Positions 16,699 to 25,676 of a stretch of DNA of 64,000 nt are shown here, piece after piece. Within the stretch, counting starts at the first letter, position 1; every line of letters begins with the position of its first letter. A program made the translations under genes and the position numbers. Source of the stretch: Achromobacter veterisilvae (lineage in GTDB: Bacteria > Pseudomonadota > Gammaproteobacteria > Burkholderiales > Burkholderiaceae_B); NCBI RefSeq assembly GCF_900496975.1, contig NZ_UFQC01000025.1:31898-95897 (forward strand). The letters run 5' to 3'. The notes beneath the pieces were generated by a model, which saw nothing but the letters and a program-made list of their open reading frames with translations, did no database searches and was not told where the DNA came from.

Positions 16699-18027
16699 TC
16701 AGGCGGCGCGCGCCGCCGGTTTCGCCACTTTTTCCAGGCTCTCGGTCAGGGCCTGGTCCAGGATCGCGATGGCTCGGTCGATTTCCGCGTTGCTCACCGT
16801 CAGCGGGGGCGCGATCCGCCAGACCGAGCCGCGTTCCGGACGGCGCCGGATGTTCATCGACAGGCCCAGTTCGAAGCAGCGCTGGGTGGTGAGGGCGCCA
16901 AGCTCATGGAAGGGCTGGCGCGTTTCGCGGTCCTGCACCAGTTCCACGCCCAGCAAGAGGCCCAGGCCGCGCACGTCGCCGATGGCTTCGTGGCGCTGCT
17001 GCAATTCGAGCAGGCCGCGGCGCAGATAGTCGCCCTGCGTGCGGGCCCGTTCGATCAGTTGTTCGCGTTCGATGGTTTCGAGCACGGCCAGGCCCACCGT
17101 GGCCGGCAGCGGATCCGACACGTGGCTGGTGTAGAAGGTGAAGCCCTTTTCGTGCACGTCCTGTTCGATGGCGGGCGTGGTGATGGCGGCGGCCAGCGGC
17201 AGGCCGCCGCCCAGCGTCTTGGACACGCTCATGATGTCGGGCGTGACGCCAAAGTACTCCGACCCGCTGCGGTAGCCGATGCGGCCGAACGCGGTCTGCG
17301 CTTCGTCGAAGATCAACAGCATGCCGCGCGCGTCCGCCGCCCGCCGCAGCGCCTGCATATAGGACTTGGGCGGAACCAGCACGCCGCCCGCGCTGATGAC
17401 GGGCTCGACGATGATGGCGGCCGGCCTGCCGGCCGAGGCCATGTCGAACATCTTCAGGCCGATGTCCAGGCAGGCCAGCGCCGATTGCTCCGCGTCCATG
17501 CCCGCGATGTAGGGGCGGTAGGCGTTGGGCTCCGGCATCACGAACACGCCGGCTGGCGGGACGCCATAGCCCTTGCGGTCGCTGGCGTAGGAAACCGAGC
17601 CGGCGCCGCTGGTCACGCCGTGCCAGGACCCGCCGATGGCCAGGATCTCGAATCCGCTCTTGTGCATCTTGGCCATGCGCAGGGCGATCTCGTTGCTCTC
17701 CGACCCGGTGTTGACGAAGATCGATTTGGTGAGGCCGGCGGGCATCCAGTCGCGCGCCACCGTGGCCGCCAACTGGGCCACCGTTTCCGGGATCATGCCG
17801 CTGAAAAAGTGGAAGGCGGTTTCGCCCGCGCGGTGCACGGCCGCGACGATGGCGGGGTGGTTGTGGCCGATGGTGGCGCACATCTGCCCCGAGGTGAAGT
17901 CCAGGATCTCGCGCCCCGTGTCGTCGCGCACGATCGCGCCCTTGGCGGACGTGAACAGGTTGGGGAAAGTGTCGCCGCCGTAACGGACCAGGTATTCGCG
18001 GGCGGCGTCGCGCAGGGTTTTTTCCAT
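16699..18027 (-). CDS. dgdA: 2,2-dialkylglycine decarboxylase-like PLP enzyme
   Basis: A 442-residue class-III aminotransferase-fold enzyme. Its sequence follows dialkylglycine decarboxylase closely: DFTSGQMCATIGHNHP (the active-site Gln region), SWHGVTSG, FDEAQTAFGRIG, MSVSKTLGGGLPLAAAI (PLP lysine), FYTSHVSDPLPA and LGLSMNIRRRPE...RIAPPLT. DgdA decarboxylates 2-aminoisobutyrate or isovaline and transaminates pyruvate. Compared from memory with the Burkholderia enzyme, the SWHG-x-T residue is Val instead of Met and EPVISAGG replaces EPILSSGG, so substrate range may differ. It is divergent from a LysR gene, as dgdA is from dgdR. Confidence 0.8.
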   Translation of the reverse strand: MEKTLRDAAREYLVRYGGDTFPNLFTSAKGAIVRDDTGREILDFTSGQMCATIGHNHPAIVAAVHRAGETAFHFFSGMIPETVAQLAATVARDWMPAGLTKSIFVNTGSESNEIALRMAKMHKSGFEILAIGGSWHGVTSGAGSVSYASDRKGYGVPPAGVFVMPEPNAYRPYIAGMDAEQSALACLDIGLKMFDMASAGRPAAIIVEPVISAGGVLVPPKSYMQALRRAADARGMLLIFDEAQTAFGRIGYRSGSEYFGVTPDIMSVSKTLGGGLPLAAAITTPAIEQDVHEKGFTFYTSHVSDPLPATVGLAVLETIEREQLIERARTQGDYLRRGLLELQQRHEAIGDVRGLGLLLGVELVQDRETRQPFHELGALTTQRCFELGLSMNIRRRPERGSVWRIAPPLTVSNAEIDRAIAILDQALTESLEKVAKPAARAA

Positions 18028-18169
18028 GTTTACACTCCGTGGCAGGTGGGCTCCAATGCGGAACCGACGCAGGCAGTGTCCGGCAGGGCGCCGGCGCCGT
18101 CCAATGCGAAGTAAGCATGCGCGGCGATGCGCCGCGCGCATGGCCGATGCGCAATACGCAAGGAGCTTC

Positions 18170-19069
18170 ATGGATACCCGATGGCTGCAGGACTTCATCA
18201 CGCTTTCGGAAGTACGCAATTTCACGCGCGCCGCGGAGGCGCGCAACTTGTCGCAGGCTGCGTTCAGCCGCCGCATCCAGAGCCTGGAGAACTGGGTGGG
18301 CGCGCGCCTGATCGACCGCTCGGCGTTCCCCACCCAGCTCACGGAGGCGGGCGAGCGTTTCCGCGATGCGGCGATAGAGCTGGTCAACCAGCTTGCCGAG
18401 GCGCGCGCCGGCATCGCGGGCGTGCCGGCCCAGAACCAGTTGCGGCTGGCGACTTCCTATGCGCTGGCGACCACGCACCTGCCGAAGTGGTGGCGCGCAT
18501 GGACCGAGGGCAAGCTGCTCAGTTGCAGCCTGCAGACGGGCAATGTGCACGACACCGTATCGGCCTTCACCTCGGGCGCGGCGGATTTCTTGATCTGCTT
18601 CCACCAGGTCGCCCAGCCCCTGCCGCTGGACCTCGCCCGCTACGACTGCCTGACGCTGGGGACGGAGCTGATACGGCCGTACGCGGCGCGCGCCCTGATC
18701 GAGCGGACGGGGCTGGACCTGCCCGGCACGGCGGCCAGGCCCGTGCCGCTGCTGATGTATTCGGCCAATGTGTATTTCGCCCGCCTGATCGAGGCCGCGA
18801 TAGAAGCGGCGGCGGAGCCGCTGCACGGCGTGCGGGTGTTCGAAGCCGAGATGTCGGACGTGCTGGGCGACATGGCCGCGCAGGAACTGGGCGTCGCCTG
18901 GCTGGCGGACAGCGCGCTGCAGCGCCTGGCGGCGGTGGACCTGGCGCCCCTGCCCAACCGCGGCTGGGACATCGAGGTGTCGATCCTGGCCTTCAAGGAC
19001 CGGGCCGACCCGCGCGCCTCGGTGGAGGCGCTGTGGGAGCGGATGAAGGCGGCCGCTCAGCCGGCGTAG
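18170..19069 (+). CDS. LysR-type regulator, DgdR-like
   Basis: A 299-residue LysR regulator. The N-terminal HTH is clear (LQDFITLSEVRNFTRAAEAR, then LSQAAFSRRIQSLE), and the linker plus two-lobe effector domain follow. The ATG at 18170 has AAGGAG at 18160-18165. It starts 142 bp from, and opposite to, the decarboxylase gene; in Burkholderia the repressor gene dgdR has the same divergent layout with dgdA. Its 3' end overlaps the convergent amidohydrolase gene by 13 bp. Regulation of the decarboxylase and binding-protein transcript is inferred from position. Confidence 0.85.
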   Translation: MDTRWLQDFITLSEVRNFTRAAEARNLSQAAFSRRIQSLENWVGARLIDRSAFPTQLTEAGERFRDAAIELVNQLAEARAGIAGVPAQNQLRLATSYALATTHLPKWWRAWTEGKLLSCSLQTGNVHDTVSAFTSGAADFLICFHQVAQPLPLDLARYDCLTLGTELIRPYAARALIERTGLDLPGTAARPVPLLMYSANVYFARLIEAAIEAAAEPLHGVRVFEAEMSDVLGDMAAQELGVAWLADSALQRLAAVDLAPLPNRGWDIEVSILAFKDRADPRASVEALWERMKAAAQPA

Positions 19070-20100
19070 CCTTCCAGCACGTTCGCCACGTTGATGCCCA
19101 CGTCGGCCACGGCGTAGCCGCCTTCCATGGTGAACACGGCCGGCAGGCCCAGGCCGGCCAGCAGGCGGCCGACGCGCAGGTAATCGGCGCTCTTGAGCTT
19201 GAACCGGGAGATGGGGTCGCCTTCGTAGGTGTCCACGCCCAATGCGATCACGACCGCGTCGGCCTTGAAGGCGCGGACGGCGGCCAGGCCCTGTTCCAGC
19301 GCCCGCGTCCAGTCCTCGAAGCCGGTGCCTGCTGGCAGCGGCAGGTTCAGGTTGCGGTCCTCCCCCGCGCCCTGGCCGCGCTCGTCGGCGTAGCCCAGGT
19401 AGAACGGATACTCGGTGGTGGGATCGCCATGCACCGATACGGTCAGCACGTCGCCGCGTTCGTAGAAGATGCTCTGCGTGCCGTTGCCGTGGTGATAGTC
19501 GACGTCCACCACGGCGACGCGGGCGGCGCCGGCCTCGCGCAGGGCCTGGGCGGCCAGCGCGGCATTGTTCAGGAAACAGTAGCCGCCGAAAAAGTCGGGG
19601 CCGGCGTGGTGGCCGGGCGGACGCGTCAGCGCCATGGCGGCTCGTGGGCCGCCCGGGGCGGAGACCGCAAGCGCGGCGTCGATGGCGCAGGCGGCGCCGG
19701 CGAGCGCGGCTTCCCAGGTGCCGGCGGTCAGCGGGCAGCCGCTATCGAACGAGAACAGCCCGACGCGCGCCGCGAAATTGGTGGGTTCGATGTCGTGGCG
19801 AAAGCCGCGCACCGGCCAGATCGAAGGCAGCACGTCCAGCTCGGCGTTGGCCGGATCCAGCGCGATCCATTCCTGCCAGGCGCCGGCGAGGAAGTCGACG
19901 TAGCGCGGTGTGTGCACGCGCTTGAGCAAGGCCATGTCGGCCGCGGCCGGGGCGCGGAGTTCCCCGATGCCGCGCTGGCGCAGCGCCTCCAGCACGTATT
20001 CCAGGCGCGCCGGCGTTTCGTGGCAGGGCACCAGCTTGCCGCGGAACATTTCCTGCCGGCCGGCATGTTTCTCGTGGACGGGGTTGTGGAAAATCAGCAC
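19057..20100 (-). CDS. Acetylpolyamine amidohydrolase / class II histone-deacetylase family
   Basis: A 347-residue zinc deacetylase. Catalytic landmarks: RPPGHHAG (tandem His), YCFLNNAA, VDVDYHHGNGTQ (zinc Asp/His) and ALGVDTYEGDP (second zinc Asp), ending with MEGGYAV. Bacterial members hydrolyse N-acetylpolyamines or other acetylated amines. Start MLIFHNPVHEKH at 20100 is normal for the family. Convergent, 13-bp overlapping end with the LysR gene. Adjacency to an amino-acid decarboxylase locus suggests a role in amine or amino-acid scavenging, but that is only context. Confidence 0.9.
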   Translation of the reverse strand: MLIFHNPVHEKHAGRQEMFRGKLVPCHETPARLEYVLEALRQRGIGELRAPAAADMALLKRVHTPRYVDFLAGAWQEWIALDPANAELDVLPSIWPVRGFRHDIEPTNFAARVGLFSFDSGCPLTAGTWEAALAGAACAIDAALAVSAPGGPRAAMALTRPPGHHAGPDFFGGYCFLNNAALAAQALREAGAARVAVVDVDYHHGNGTQSIFYERGDVLTVSVHGDPTTEYPFYLGYADERGQGAGEDRNLNLPLPAGTGFEDWTRALEQGLAAVRAFKADAVVIALGVDTYEGDPISRFKLKSADYLRVGRLLAGLGLPAVFTMEGGYAVADVGINVANVLEGYAG

Positions 20101-20143
20101 GGCGGACGGTCCTTGGGGATGGCGGTTGGGGGCGAGAGCGCAA

Positions 20144-20728
20144 CTATAGCGGCCGGAATGCGTACCAGGCCATGGCGGGCAGTTCGCGGAAGATCGAATA
20201 GAGGTCGCGCCCTTCGAAAAAGGACGGGTAGCCCCCGCTGACGTCCACGATGCCGTGGCGCCTCAGCGCCAGCACGGTGCGCGGAACGTGGAAGTACTGC
20301 GTGACGGCCATGGCGCTGGTGTAGCCGTGCGCCCGCATGTAGGCGGCCGCGTGCCGCGCAGTGGCCCAGGTGTCCACGCCCGCGCTGTCGGTCGCGATGC
20401 GTTCGGCGGGCACGCCGCGCGCCAGCAGATAGTCGCGCATCGCGGCCGCTTCGTCGGCGCCTTGCGGGTCCACGCCGCCGCTGACGAACACGACGCGGCA
20501 TTGCCCGGCCGCATAGCAGGCATGGGCGCGGTCCAGCCGGGCCGCGAGCCGGGGCGAGGGCCGTCCGTCGGCTTGCACGGTATTGCCCAGCACGACGGCC
20601 ACGTCGGCGCTGCGCGCGCCGGCAAGCAGGCCGGCGGTGGCCAGCGCGGCGGCCGCCAATAGTACCGCCGCGGCCAGGACGGCGGCGCATCGCGCCAGGC
20701 GGTGTCGGATTCGTCGTGGGCGGGGCAT
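20144..20728 (-). CDS. SanA/YdcF-like DUF218 membrane protein
   Basis: A 194-residue protein with one N-terminal membrane anchor (about 15-37) and a DUF218 domain: VVLGNTVQADGRPSPRLAAR, VVFVSGGVDPQGADEAAAM, TDSAGVDTWATA and the late QYFHVPRTVLALR. Members (SanA, YdcF) are envelope proteins linked to barrier function, of unclear chemistry. The start is placed at 20728; an upstream in-frame extension reaches 20851 but would run into the Fur-like site of the divergent sigma-factor gene. It is separated by 43 bp from the amidohydrolase gene and may be independent. Confidence 0.82.
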   Translation of the reverse strand: MPRPRRIRHRLARCAAVLAAAVLLAAAALATAGLLAGARSADVAVVLGNTVQADGRPSPRLAARLDRAHACYAAGQCRVVFVSGGVDPQGADEAAAMRDYLLARGVPAERIATDSAGVDTWATARHAAAYMRAHGYTSAMAVTQYFHVPRTVLALRRHGIVDVSGGYPSFFEGRDLYSIFRELPAMAWYAFRPL

Positions 20729-20839
20729 GGGGGCGCGGGAAGATGGGTCTGGACCGGCATTGTGCAGCAGAAGGAAGACGCCTGCTGGCGTGGAGCGCAG
20801 CGGGCCGCGATCCCGGCGCAGTTGCCGTGAGGTTTCCGT

Positions 20840-20862
20840 AATGAGAATCATGATTGATAATG
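20840..20862. promoter_or_regulatory. Fur-box-like site upstream of fecI-1
   Basis: AATGAGAATCATGATTGATAATG resembles the Fur consensus: TGAGAAT-C-ATGATTG in the 7-1-7 form, plus an overlapping GATAAT. It lies 37 bp upstream of the first sigma-factor start, the usual position for iron repression of FecI-type regulators. Confidence 0.65.
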
Positions 20863-20898
20863 CCGGCCTTCCCCTCTTGTCCGGCCCGCCGCCTTTCC

Positions 20899-21405
20899 AT
20901 GTCCCGCCGCCCTTCGTCCGAAAAAGGCTGGCTCGCCCATTATCGCGAGCTGATCGGGACGTGGACGCGCCGCAGCGGCAGCCGGCATGACGCCGAGGAC
21001 GCCGCGCATGACGTGGTGGCGAACATGCTGCGCAACGGCGACGCCGCGGTCCTGGACCCCAAGGCCTATTTGTACGGCGCGAGCCAGAACCGCCTGAACG
21101 GCGAGATCCGGCGGCAGTCGCGGCGCGAACAGGTCAGCCTGGACGAACTGCCGGACGCCGAGCATCCGGCGCAGGCCGATCCCGAATCCGCGATCCGCGC
21201 CGCGCAATTGGCCGATGCCTTGAAGGCGGCGCTTGCCGAGCTGCCGTTGAAGGTCCAGCAGGTTTTCCTGTGGAACAAGCTGGAAGGCTATACGCAGGCC
21301 GAGATCGCGCGGAAACTCGGGTTGACGCAAAGCACGGTGGAAAAGCATATGAAACGCGCGCTGTCGCACATCCATGACCGGTTGCAAGATCATGCGCCGC
21401 ACTGA
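20899..21405 (+). CDS. ECF sigma factor, FecI type
   Basis: A 168-residue ECF sigma factor of the iron-starvation group. Region 2 spans WLAHYRELIGTWTRRSG through HDAEDAAHDVVANML and KAYLYGASQNRLNGEIRR. Region 4 contains LPLKVQQVFLWNKLEGYTQAEIARKLG followed by the HTH STVEKHMKRAL. It should direct transcription of the downstream receptor when released by its FecR. Start 20899 (MSRRPSSEK) is chosen over 20854, which lies within the promoter. It overlaps the fecR gene by 14 bp, the usual fecI-fecR coupling, and carries a Fur-like site upstream. Confidence 0.92.
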   Translation: MSRRPSSEKGWLAHYRELIGTWTRRSGSRHDAEDAAHDVVANMLRNGDAAVLDPKAYLYGASQNRLNGEIRRQSRREQVSLDELPDAEHPAQADPESAIRAAQLADALKAALAELPLKVQQVFLWNKLEGYTQAEIARKLGLTQSTVEKHMKRALSHIHDRLQDHAPH

Positions 21406-22390
21406 CCCCAGCCCCGGCGCGGCCCGGACGCCGCAGGCCGTGCGCGACCAGGCCGTGCACTGGTTCTCGCGCGAGCGCCTGGGCGTGCTCGATGAGCAGG
21501 AGCGCCAGGCGCGCGACGCCTGGCTGGCGGCGGATCCGGAGCACGAACGCCAGTACCGTTCGATAGAGGCTTTGTGGCGGGTGGCCGACAGCCTGCCCCG
21601 CGAGGAGTCGCGGGCCATTCTGGAACGGACCGAAGAGGCGCCCGCTACGCGCCGCCGCCGGTTCGCCGCGGGATTGGCGGCTGCCTGTGCCTTGACCCTG
21701 GCCGTCGGCGTGCTCGGCCCCAGACTGTGGGCCCCCGAAGCGGAGTTCAGCCAATTGCTGGCCACGGCCAAGGGCGAACGCAATCGCTTCGTCCTGCCCG
21801 ACGGCTCGCTGCTGGAATTGAATACCGACACGCGCGCCCGGGTCGCGCTCTATGCCGACCGCCGCGAGGTGGAGCTGACGGCGGGCGAGATCCTGTTCAC
21901 CGTCAGCCCCGATGCCGCGCGGCCCTTCATCGTCGAGGCGGGCGAGTCGCAGGTGCGGGTAACGGGCACGCGCTTCAATGTCCGGCGCGAGGGCGCCACG
22001 GTAGCCCTTGCGGTGGAAGAGGGCAGCGTGGCGTTCTCGGCCGGTTCCTGGTGGAACCGTACGACCCGTGCCCTGACGGCGGGCTATGTGCTGCGCCATG
22101 CGCAGGGCGAGCCGCTGGCCGCGCCCCATCAGGAAAACGTGGCGGCGATTACCGCCTGGCAGCGCGGCCGGCTGGTGTTTCGCGACACCCCCTTGTCGCA
22201 GGTGGTGGCCGAGCTGAACCGCTATCTGCGCGAGCCGCTGCGGATCGACGACAGGACGCTGGCGCAGTTGCGCGTGGCGGGCACACTGCCGATCGACGAG
22301 CCCGAGTCGGTGCTGGCGGTATTGCCCCGGATCGCGCCCGTGATCGTCTTGTATCCGGCCGATGGGAGCAGGGTGCTGGCGCCGCGTTAG
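21392..22390 (+). CDS. FecR-family sigma regulator
   Basis: A 332-residue inner-membrane regulator: an N-terminal cytoplasmic DUF4880-type segment (AVHWFSRERLGVLDEQER...AWLAADPEHERQY), one membrane helix near 87-105, and a periplasmic FecR domain with PDGSLLELNTDTRARV, ELTAGEILFTV and GTRFNVRREG. The terminal FRDTPLSQVVAELNRYL domain contacts the receptor's signalling domain. It relays the receptor's ligand-bound state to the adjacent sigma factor. Start 21392 (MRRTDPSPG) is inside the fecI 3' end. Confidence 0.92.
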   Translation: MRRTDPSPGAARTPQAVRDQAVHWFSRERLGVLDEQERQARDAWLAADPEHERQYRSIEALWRVADSLPREESRAILERTEEAPATRRRRFAAGLAAACALTLAVGVLGPRLWAPEAEFSQLLATAKGERNRFVLPDGSLLELNTDTRARVALYADRREVELTAGEILFTVSPDAARPFIVEAGESQVRVTGTRFNVRREGATVALAVEEGSVAFSAGSWWNRTTRALTAGYVLRHAQGEPLAAPHQENVAAITAWQRGRLVFRDTPLSQVVAELNRYLREPLRIDDRTLAQLRVAGTLPIDEPESVLAVLPRIAPVIVLYPADGSRVLAPR

Positions 22391-22415
22391 GCGGGCAGGT
22401 TCCTGGCGCGCGTCT

Positions 22416-22457
22416 ATGAATCATTTTGTTTCAAATAATATAGCGAGAATCATTCCG
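22416..22457. promoter_or_regulatory. AT-rich, Fur-like region upstream of receptor 1
   Basis: Within the 200-bp gap between fecR and the receptor, TGAATCATTTTG and CAAATAATATAGCGAGAATCATT form an AT-rich block with two Fur half-site-like pieces (GAATCATT and GAGAATCATT). A promoter for the receptor, dependent on the upstream sigma factor or repressed by Fur, would fit here. The rest of the gap (22458-22590) shows nothing recognisable. Confidence 0.5.
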
Positions 22458-22590
22458 GAATTTTCCCCGGCGTGGCGTCTATCCCTAGACGGGGCGGATC
22501 CACGCAAGTCGATCCTGGCCCTGCTAGCAACCTTTGGCCAAGGGTGCCGGGCGCAAATCGCGCGGGCAGTTACTGGAATTTTTTCTCAAT

Positions 22591-24957
22591 ATGGACAAGC
22601 AAGTGATTCGGCGCGCGACGGCTGCGCGCAAGACTGCATGGACTGGCCCGCGTGCCGGATGCCATGCCCTGGCCATTGCCGTGGCGCTGGCTTGCGGGGT
22701 TCCCGCGGCCGCGCTGGCGCAGACGGCGCCGGTGCAGATCAGCATTACCGCCCAGCCTTTGGGCGATGCACTGATCCAGTTGGGCGAGCAGGCCTCGCTG
22801 GTGATCTTCTATCTGCCTGAAACCGTGCGCGGCCGGAATGCGCCGGCGGTGATGGGCCGTCTGACTCCGGACGACGCATTGCGCGACCTGCTGGCGGGCA
22901 CAGGCATCGCCTTCAAACGCGAGGGACGCAACGTTTCGTTGAGTTTGCCGTCTTCCGGCGCGACGCAACTGGAACCGGTGACGGTGCATGGCGTTGCTGC
23001 GGGCACGGCGGACAGCTACGTCGCGCTGCGCAGCGCCAGCGGCAAGCTGGACGTGCCGCTGATCGAGACGCCGCGGTCAGTATCGATCGTGACGCAGGAG
23101 CAGATCAAGATGCAGGCGCCCCGCAGCGTGGAAGCCGCGCTGGCCTATACGCCGGGCGTGCAGACGGAAGTATCGGGGTCGAGCGACGTACGGATGGTCG
23201 GGGCGGTGATCCGTGGATTCAGCGATGGCAGCGCCTATTACAAGGACGGCTTGAAGCAGTTGTCCGCCGGCACCTACGGGTCGTGGAACGACAGCCTGGA
23301 TGATCTCGACAGCATCGAGGTGCTGAAGGGCCCGGCATCGGTGCTGTACGGCCAGGGCCGTCCCGGCGGCGTGATCAACATGGTGTCCAAGCGCCCCGCG
23401 CCGGACCACGTCAACAGCGTGGGCTTGAGCTACGGCACCTACAACCGCCGCCAGGTCACGGCGGATCTGGGCGGCGCGTTCGACGAGGACGACAAGGTCC
23501 TGTATCGCTTGAACGTCACGGGCCGCAAGAGCGACGGACGCACCGACGGATCCCGGGACGACCGGATTTCGGTAGCGCCGACCGTGCTGTGGAACCTCAC
23601 GAACCAGACGCGCCTGACCGTGCTGGGCACGTATTCGAAGGAACGCGGCACGCCCAAGAGCTGGTGGCCGAATCTCTACACCTATCCCGAGATCGCGGAC
23701 CTGCCGCTGCACCGCGGGGCGGGCGATCCCGATTTCGATCGTTTCGATCGCGATACCAAGTCCATCGGTTATGCCTTTGAACACGACACGGACAATGGCT
23801 GGCGCCTGCGCCAGAATCTGCGCTATTCGGAAATCGACATCGATTACCGCCACATCTACGCCATGGACCTACTGGCCGACAAGCGCACGGTAACGCGCGG
23901 CAGCCTGGCGCAGCGCACGCACGGCCAGACGCTGGCGGTGGATAGCCGCGCGTCCAGGGACTTCGTGTGGGGCGGCTTGCAGCACACGTTCGCGGTCGGC
24001 GTGGATTTCTTGCGGTACCAGGAGAACGACGCGCTGGGGTTTGGCTGGGACGTGCCCAACCTGGACATCTACAAGCCGGTGTACGGCCTGCATGTGGATG
24101 ATCCCGAGATGGAAAAATCGCAAAGCGCGCTGAAGCAGACGGGCATCTACACGCTGAACCAGTTGAAGTGGAACCGCTGGGTCGGCAATGTCAGCCTGCG
24201 TCGCGATTTTGCGACGATGACCCGCAGCAGCGCGACGCAGCCCGAGGTCAAGGATTCGGCCACCACGGGCAGTGCGGGGCTGCTCTATTTGTTCGACAGC
24301 GGTTTTGCGCCCTATGTCAGCTATTCCACGGCGTTCGACCCGATCGTCGGCCAGCAATTCGACGGCAGCGCCTTCAAGCCGCGCGAAGGCAAGCAGTATG
24401 AGGCCGGCCTGAAGTACCAGCCGCCCGGCACCGATGCCTTGTTCACCGCGGCGGTGTTCGATATCCGCCAGACCAACGTGACGACGCAGGATCCGGACCA
24501 TCCGCGTTTCAATGTGCAGACGGGGGAAGTGCGCTCGACTGGCCTGGAGCTGGAAGCCAAGTTCCCGTTGTCGAGCGAACTGCGCGTGATGGCCGGCTAT
24601 ACCTATCTGGATCCGCGCACGACGAAGAGCAGCCGGCCGCAGGAAGAGGGCCGCCAGACCCCGCAGACGGCGCGGCAGACGGCCAGCCTGTGGCTGGATT
24701 ACCGGCCGCGCCAAGTCCAGGGCCTGATGCTGGGCGCCGGCGTGCGCTACCGCGGCAAGTCGCCGTTGAACACCGCGGTTGATGGGACCACGCCGTACAA
24801 CCCCGCGTTCACGCTGGCGGACGTGGCGGTCGCCTACGAGACTCCGCGCTACCGTATTGCGCTGAACATCAACAATGTTTTTGACAAGCGCTATTACACC
24901 TATACGTTCCGCGGCATGGAGCGCGAAACGACGTTGAGCCTGAACTACTACTGGTAG
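22591..24957 (+). CDS. TonB-dependent siderophore receptor with signalling domain
   Basis: A 788-residue outer-membrane receptor of the FpvA/FecA transducer type. Signal peptide to about residue 43 (ALAQ). STN signalling domain about 45-120 (VQISITAQPLGDALIQLGEQ). A TonB box-like LEPVTVHG precedes the plug, which begins VPLIETPRSVSIVTQEQI. Plug marks IEVLKGPASVLYGQGRPGGVINMVSKRP. A 22-strand barrel ends with the expected aromatic residue (LSLNYYW). Together with the fecI/fecR pair it forms a complete cell-surface signalling unit. The ligand is probably a ferric siderophore but cannot be named. Start 22591 lacks a strong Shine-Dalgarno. Confidence 0.94.
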   Translation: MDKQVIRRATAARKTAWTGPRAGCHALAIAVALACGVPAAALAQTAPVQISITAQPLGDALIQLGEQASLVIFYLPETVRGRNAPAVMGRLTPDDALRDLLAGTGIAFKREGRNVSLSLPSSGATQLEPVTVHGVAAGTADSYVALRSASGKLDVPLIETPRSVSIVTQEQIKMQAPRSVEAALAYTPGVQTEVSGSSDVRMVGAVIRGFSDGSAYYKDGLKQLSAGTYGSWNDSLDDLDSIEVLKGPASVLYGQGRPGGVINMVSKRPAPDHVNSVGLSYGTYNRRQVTADLGGAFDEDDKVLYRLNVTGRKSDGRTDGSRDDRISVAPTVLWNLTNQTRLTVLGTYSKERGTPKSWWPNLYTYPEIADLPLHRGAGDPDFDRFDRDTKSIGYAFEHDTDNGWRLRQNLRYSEIDIDYRHIYAMDLLADKRTVTRGSLAQRTHGQTLAVDSRASRDFVWGGLQHTFAVGVDFLRYQENDALGFGWDVPNLDIYKPVYGLHVDDPEMEKSQSALKQTGIYTLNQLKWNRWVGNVSLRRDFATMTRSSATQPEVKDSATTGSAGLLYLFDSGFAPYVSYSTAFDPIVGQQFDGSAFKPREGKQYEAGLKYQPPGTDALFTAAVFDIRQTNVTTQDPDHPRFNVQTGEVRSTGLELEAKFPLSSELRVMAGYTYLDPRTTKSSRPQEEGRQTPQTARQTASLWLDYRPRQVQGLMLGAGVRYRGKSPLNTAVDGTTPYNPAFTLADVAVAYETPRYRIALNINNVFDKRYYTYTFRGMERETTLSLNYYW

Positions 24958-24960
24958 CGC

Positions 24961-25533
24961 TTATCGCTTCGGCTGGGCCCGGCACGCGCCGGCCTTCGGG
25001 CCGGGAGGGCGCAGCCGCTGCACCGACTCGCCGCTCTGCCTGGACCAGGAGGTCGCCTGCGCCGTGCCGTCCGGGCACACCGCGTATTCCTCGAAACCGT
25101 ATTCGGCCGCGCCATAGCGGCATGCCACGGCGAATGCGGGGCGCGTTTCGTCGAACACGGGATTGACGTAGCCACGGCAGGGGCTGGAAGCGCTGTCGGG
25201 GTGCGGCAGTTCGCGGAAAGCCCGGTCTTGCGGACGGTACAGGAAAATGCGCGTCAGGACCTGGCCGCCGCCGCCGCTCTGGCCGATGGCGAAATCCCGG
25301 TAGCCGTCGCGGTCGACGTCCACGGACTGGAACTGGTCGACTTCTTCATCGCCGCCGAGGCGGGCCACTTCGTGTTCCGGGCCGTCGCCCACGCGCACGC
25401 GCAGGCGCTGATCCGGCAGGCCGGAGACGGTCACCACCGCGGGCAGGCCCGGAGCGACGGCGTACGGATACTCGCGCGCGCAGGCGTTCTGGCCGAGCGC
25501 GGCCAGAACGGCCCCGAACAATATTCCCTTCAC
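24961..25533 (-). CDS. Exported hypothetical protein with a VDVDRDGYRD motif
   Basis: A 190-residue secreted protein (signal MKGILFGAVLAALGQNACA). The central FQSVDVDRDGYRDFAIGQSGG resembles the calcium-binding loop of FG-GAP/integrin-type repeats seen in XAC2610-like proteins. Several Cys in the second half (PCRGY, VACRY, YAVCPDG, GACRAQ) may form disulfides. It is convergent with the receptor gene, four bases apart. Function unknown. Confidence 0.7.
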   Translation of the reverse strand: MKGILFGAVLAALGQNACAREYPYAVAPGLPAVVTVSGLPDQRLRVRVGDGPEHEVARLGGDEEVDQFQSVDVDRDGYRDFAIGQSGGGGQVLTRIFLYRPQDRAFRELPHPDSASSPCRGYVNPVFDETRPAFAVACRYGAAEYGFEEYAVCPDGTAQATSWSRQSGESVQRLRPPGPKAGACRAQPKR

Positions 25534-25676
25534 GTGGATGTCCTTGCGCTGGAATGGGTGACGGGGATTATGCCGCAGCGGGCCGCGGGTTTACGAGAGT
25601 CGCGCGCCGGCGGGCGGCGGAGCGATCGTGGGTAGAATCCCAGGATAGGCAAGACCGTCCGGAACGCGCCCGCGCC

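Noticed and set aside
18127..20241. Very long plus-strand open frame across LysR and the amidohydrolase
   Set aside because: Pro/Gly/Arg-rich shadow frame typical of high-GC DNA. The LysR and zinc amidohydrolase frames carry all recognisable motifs.
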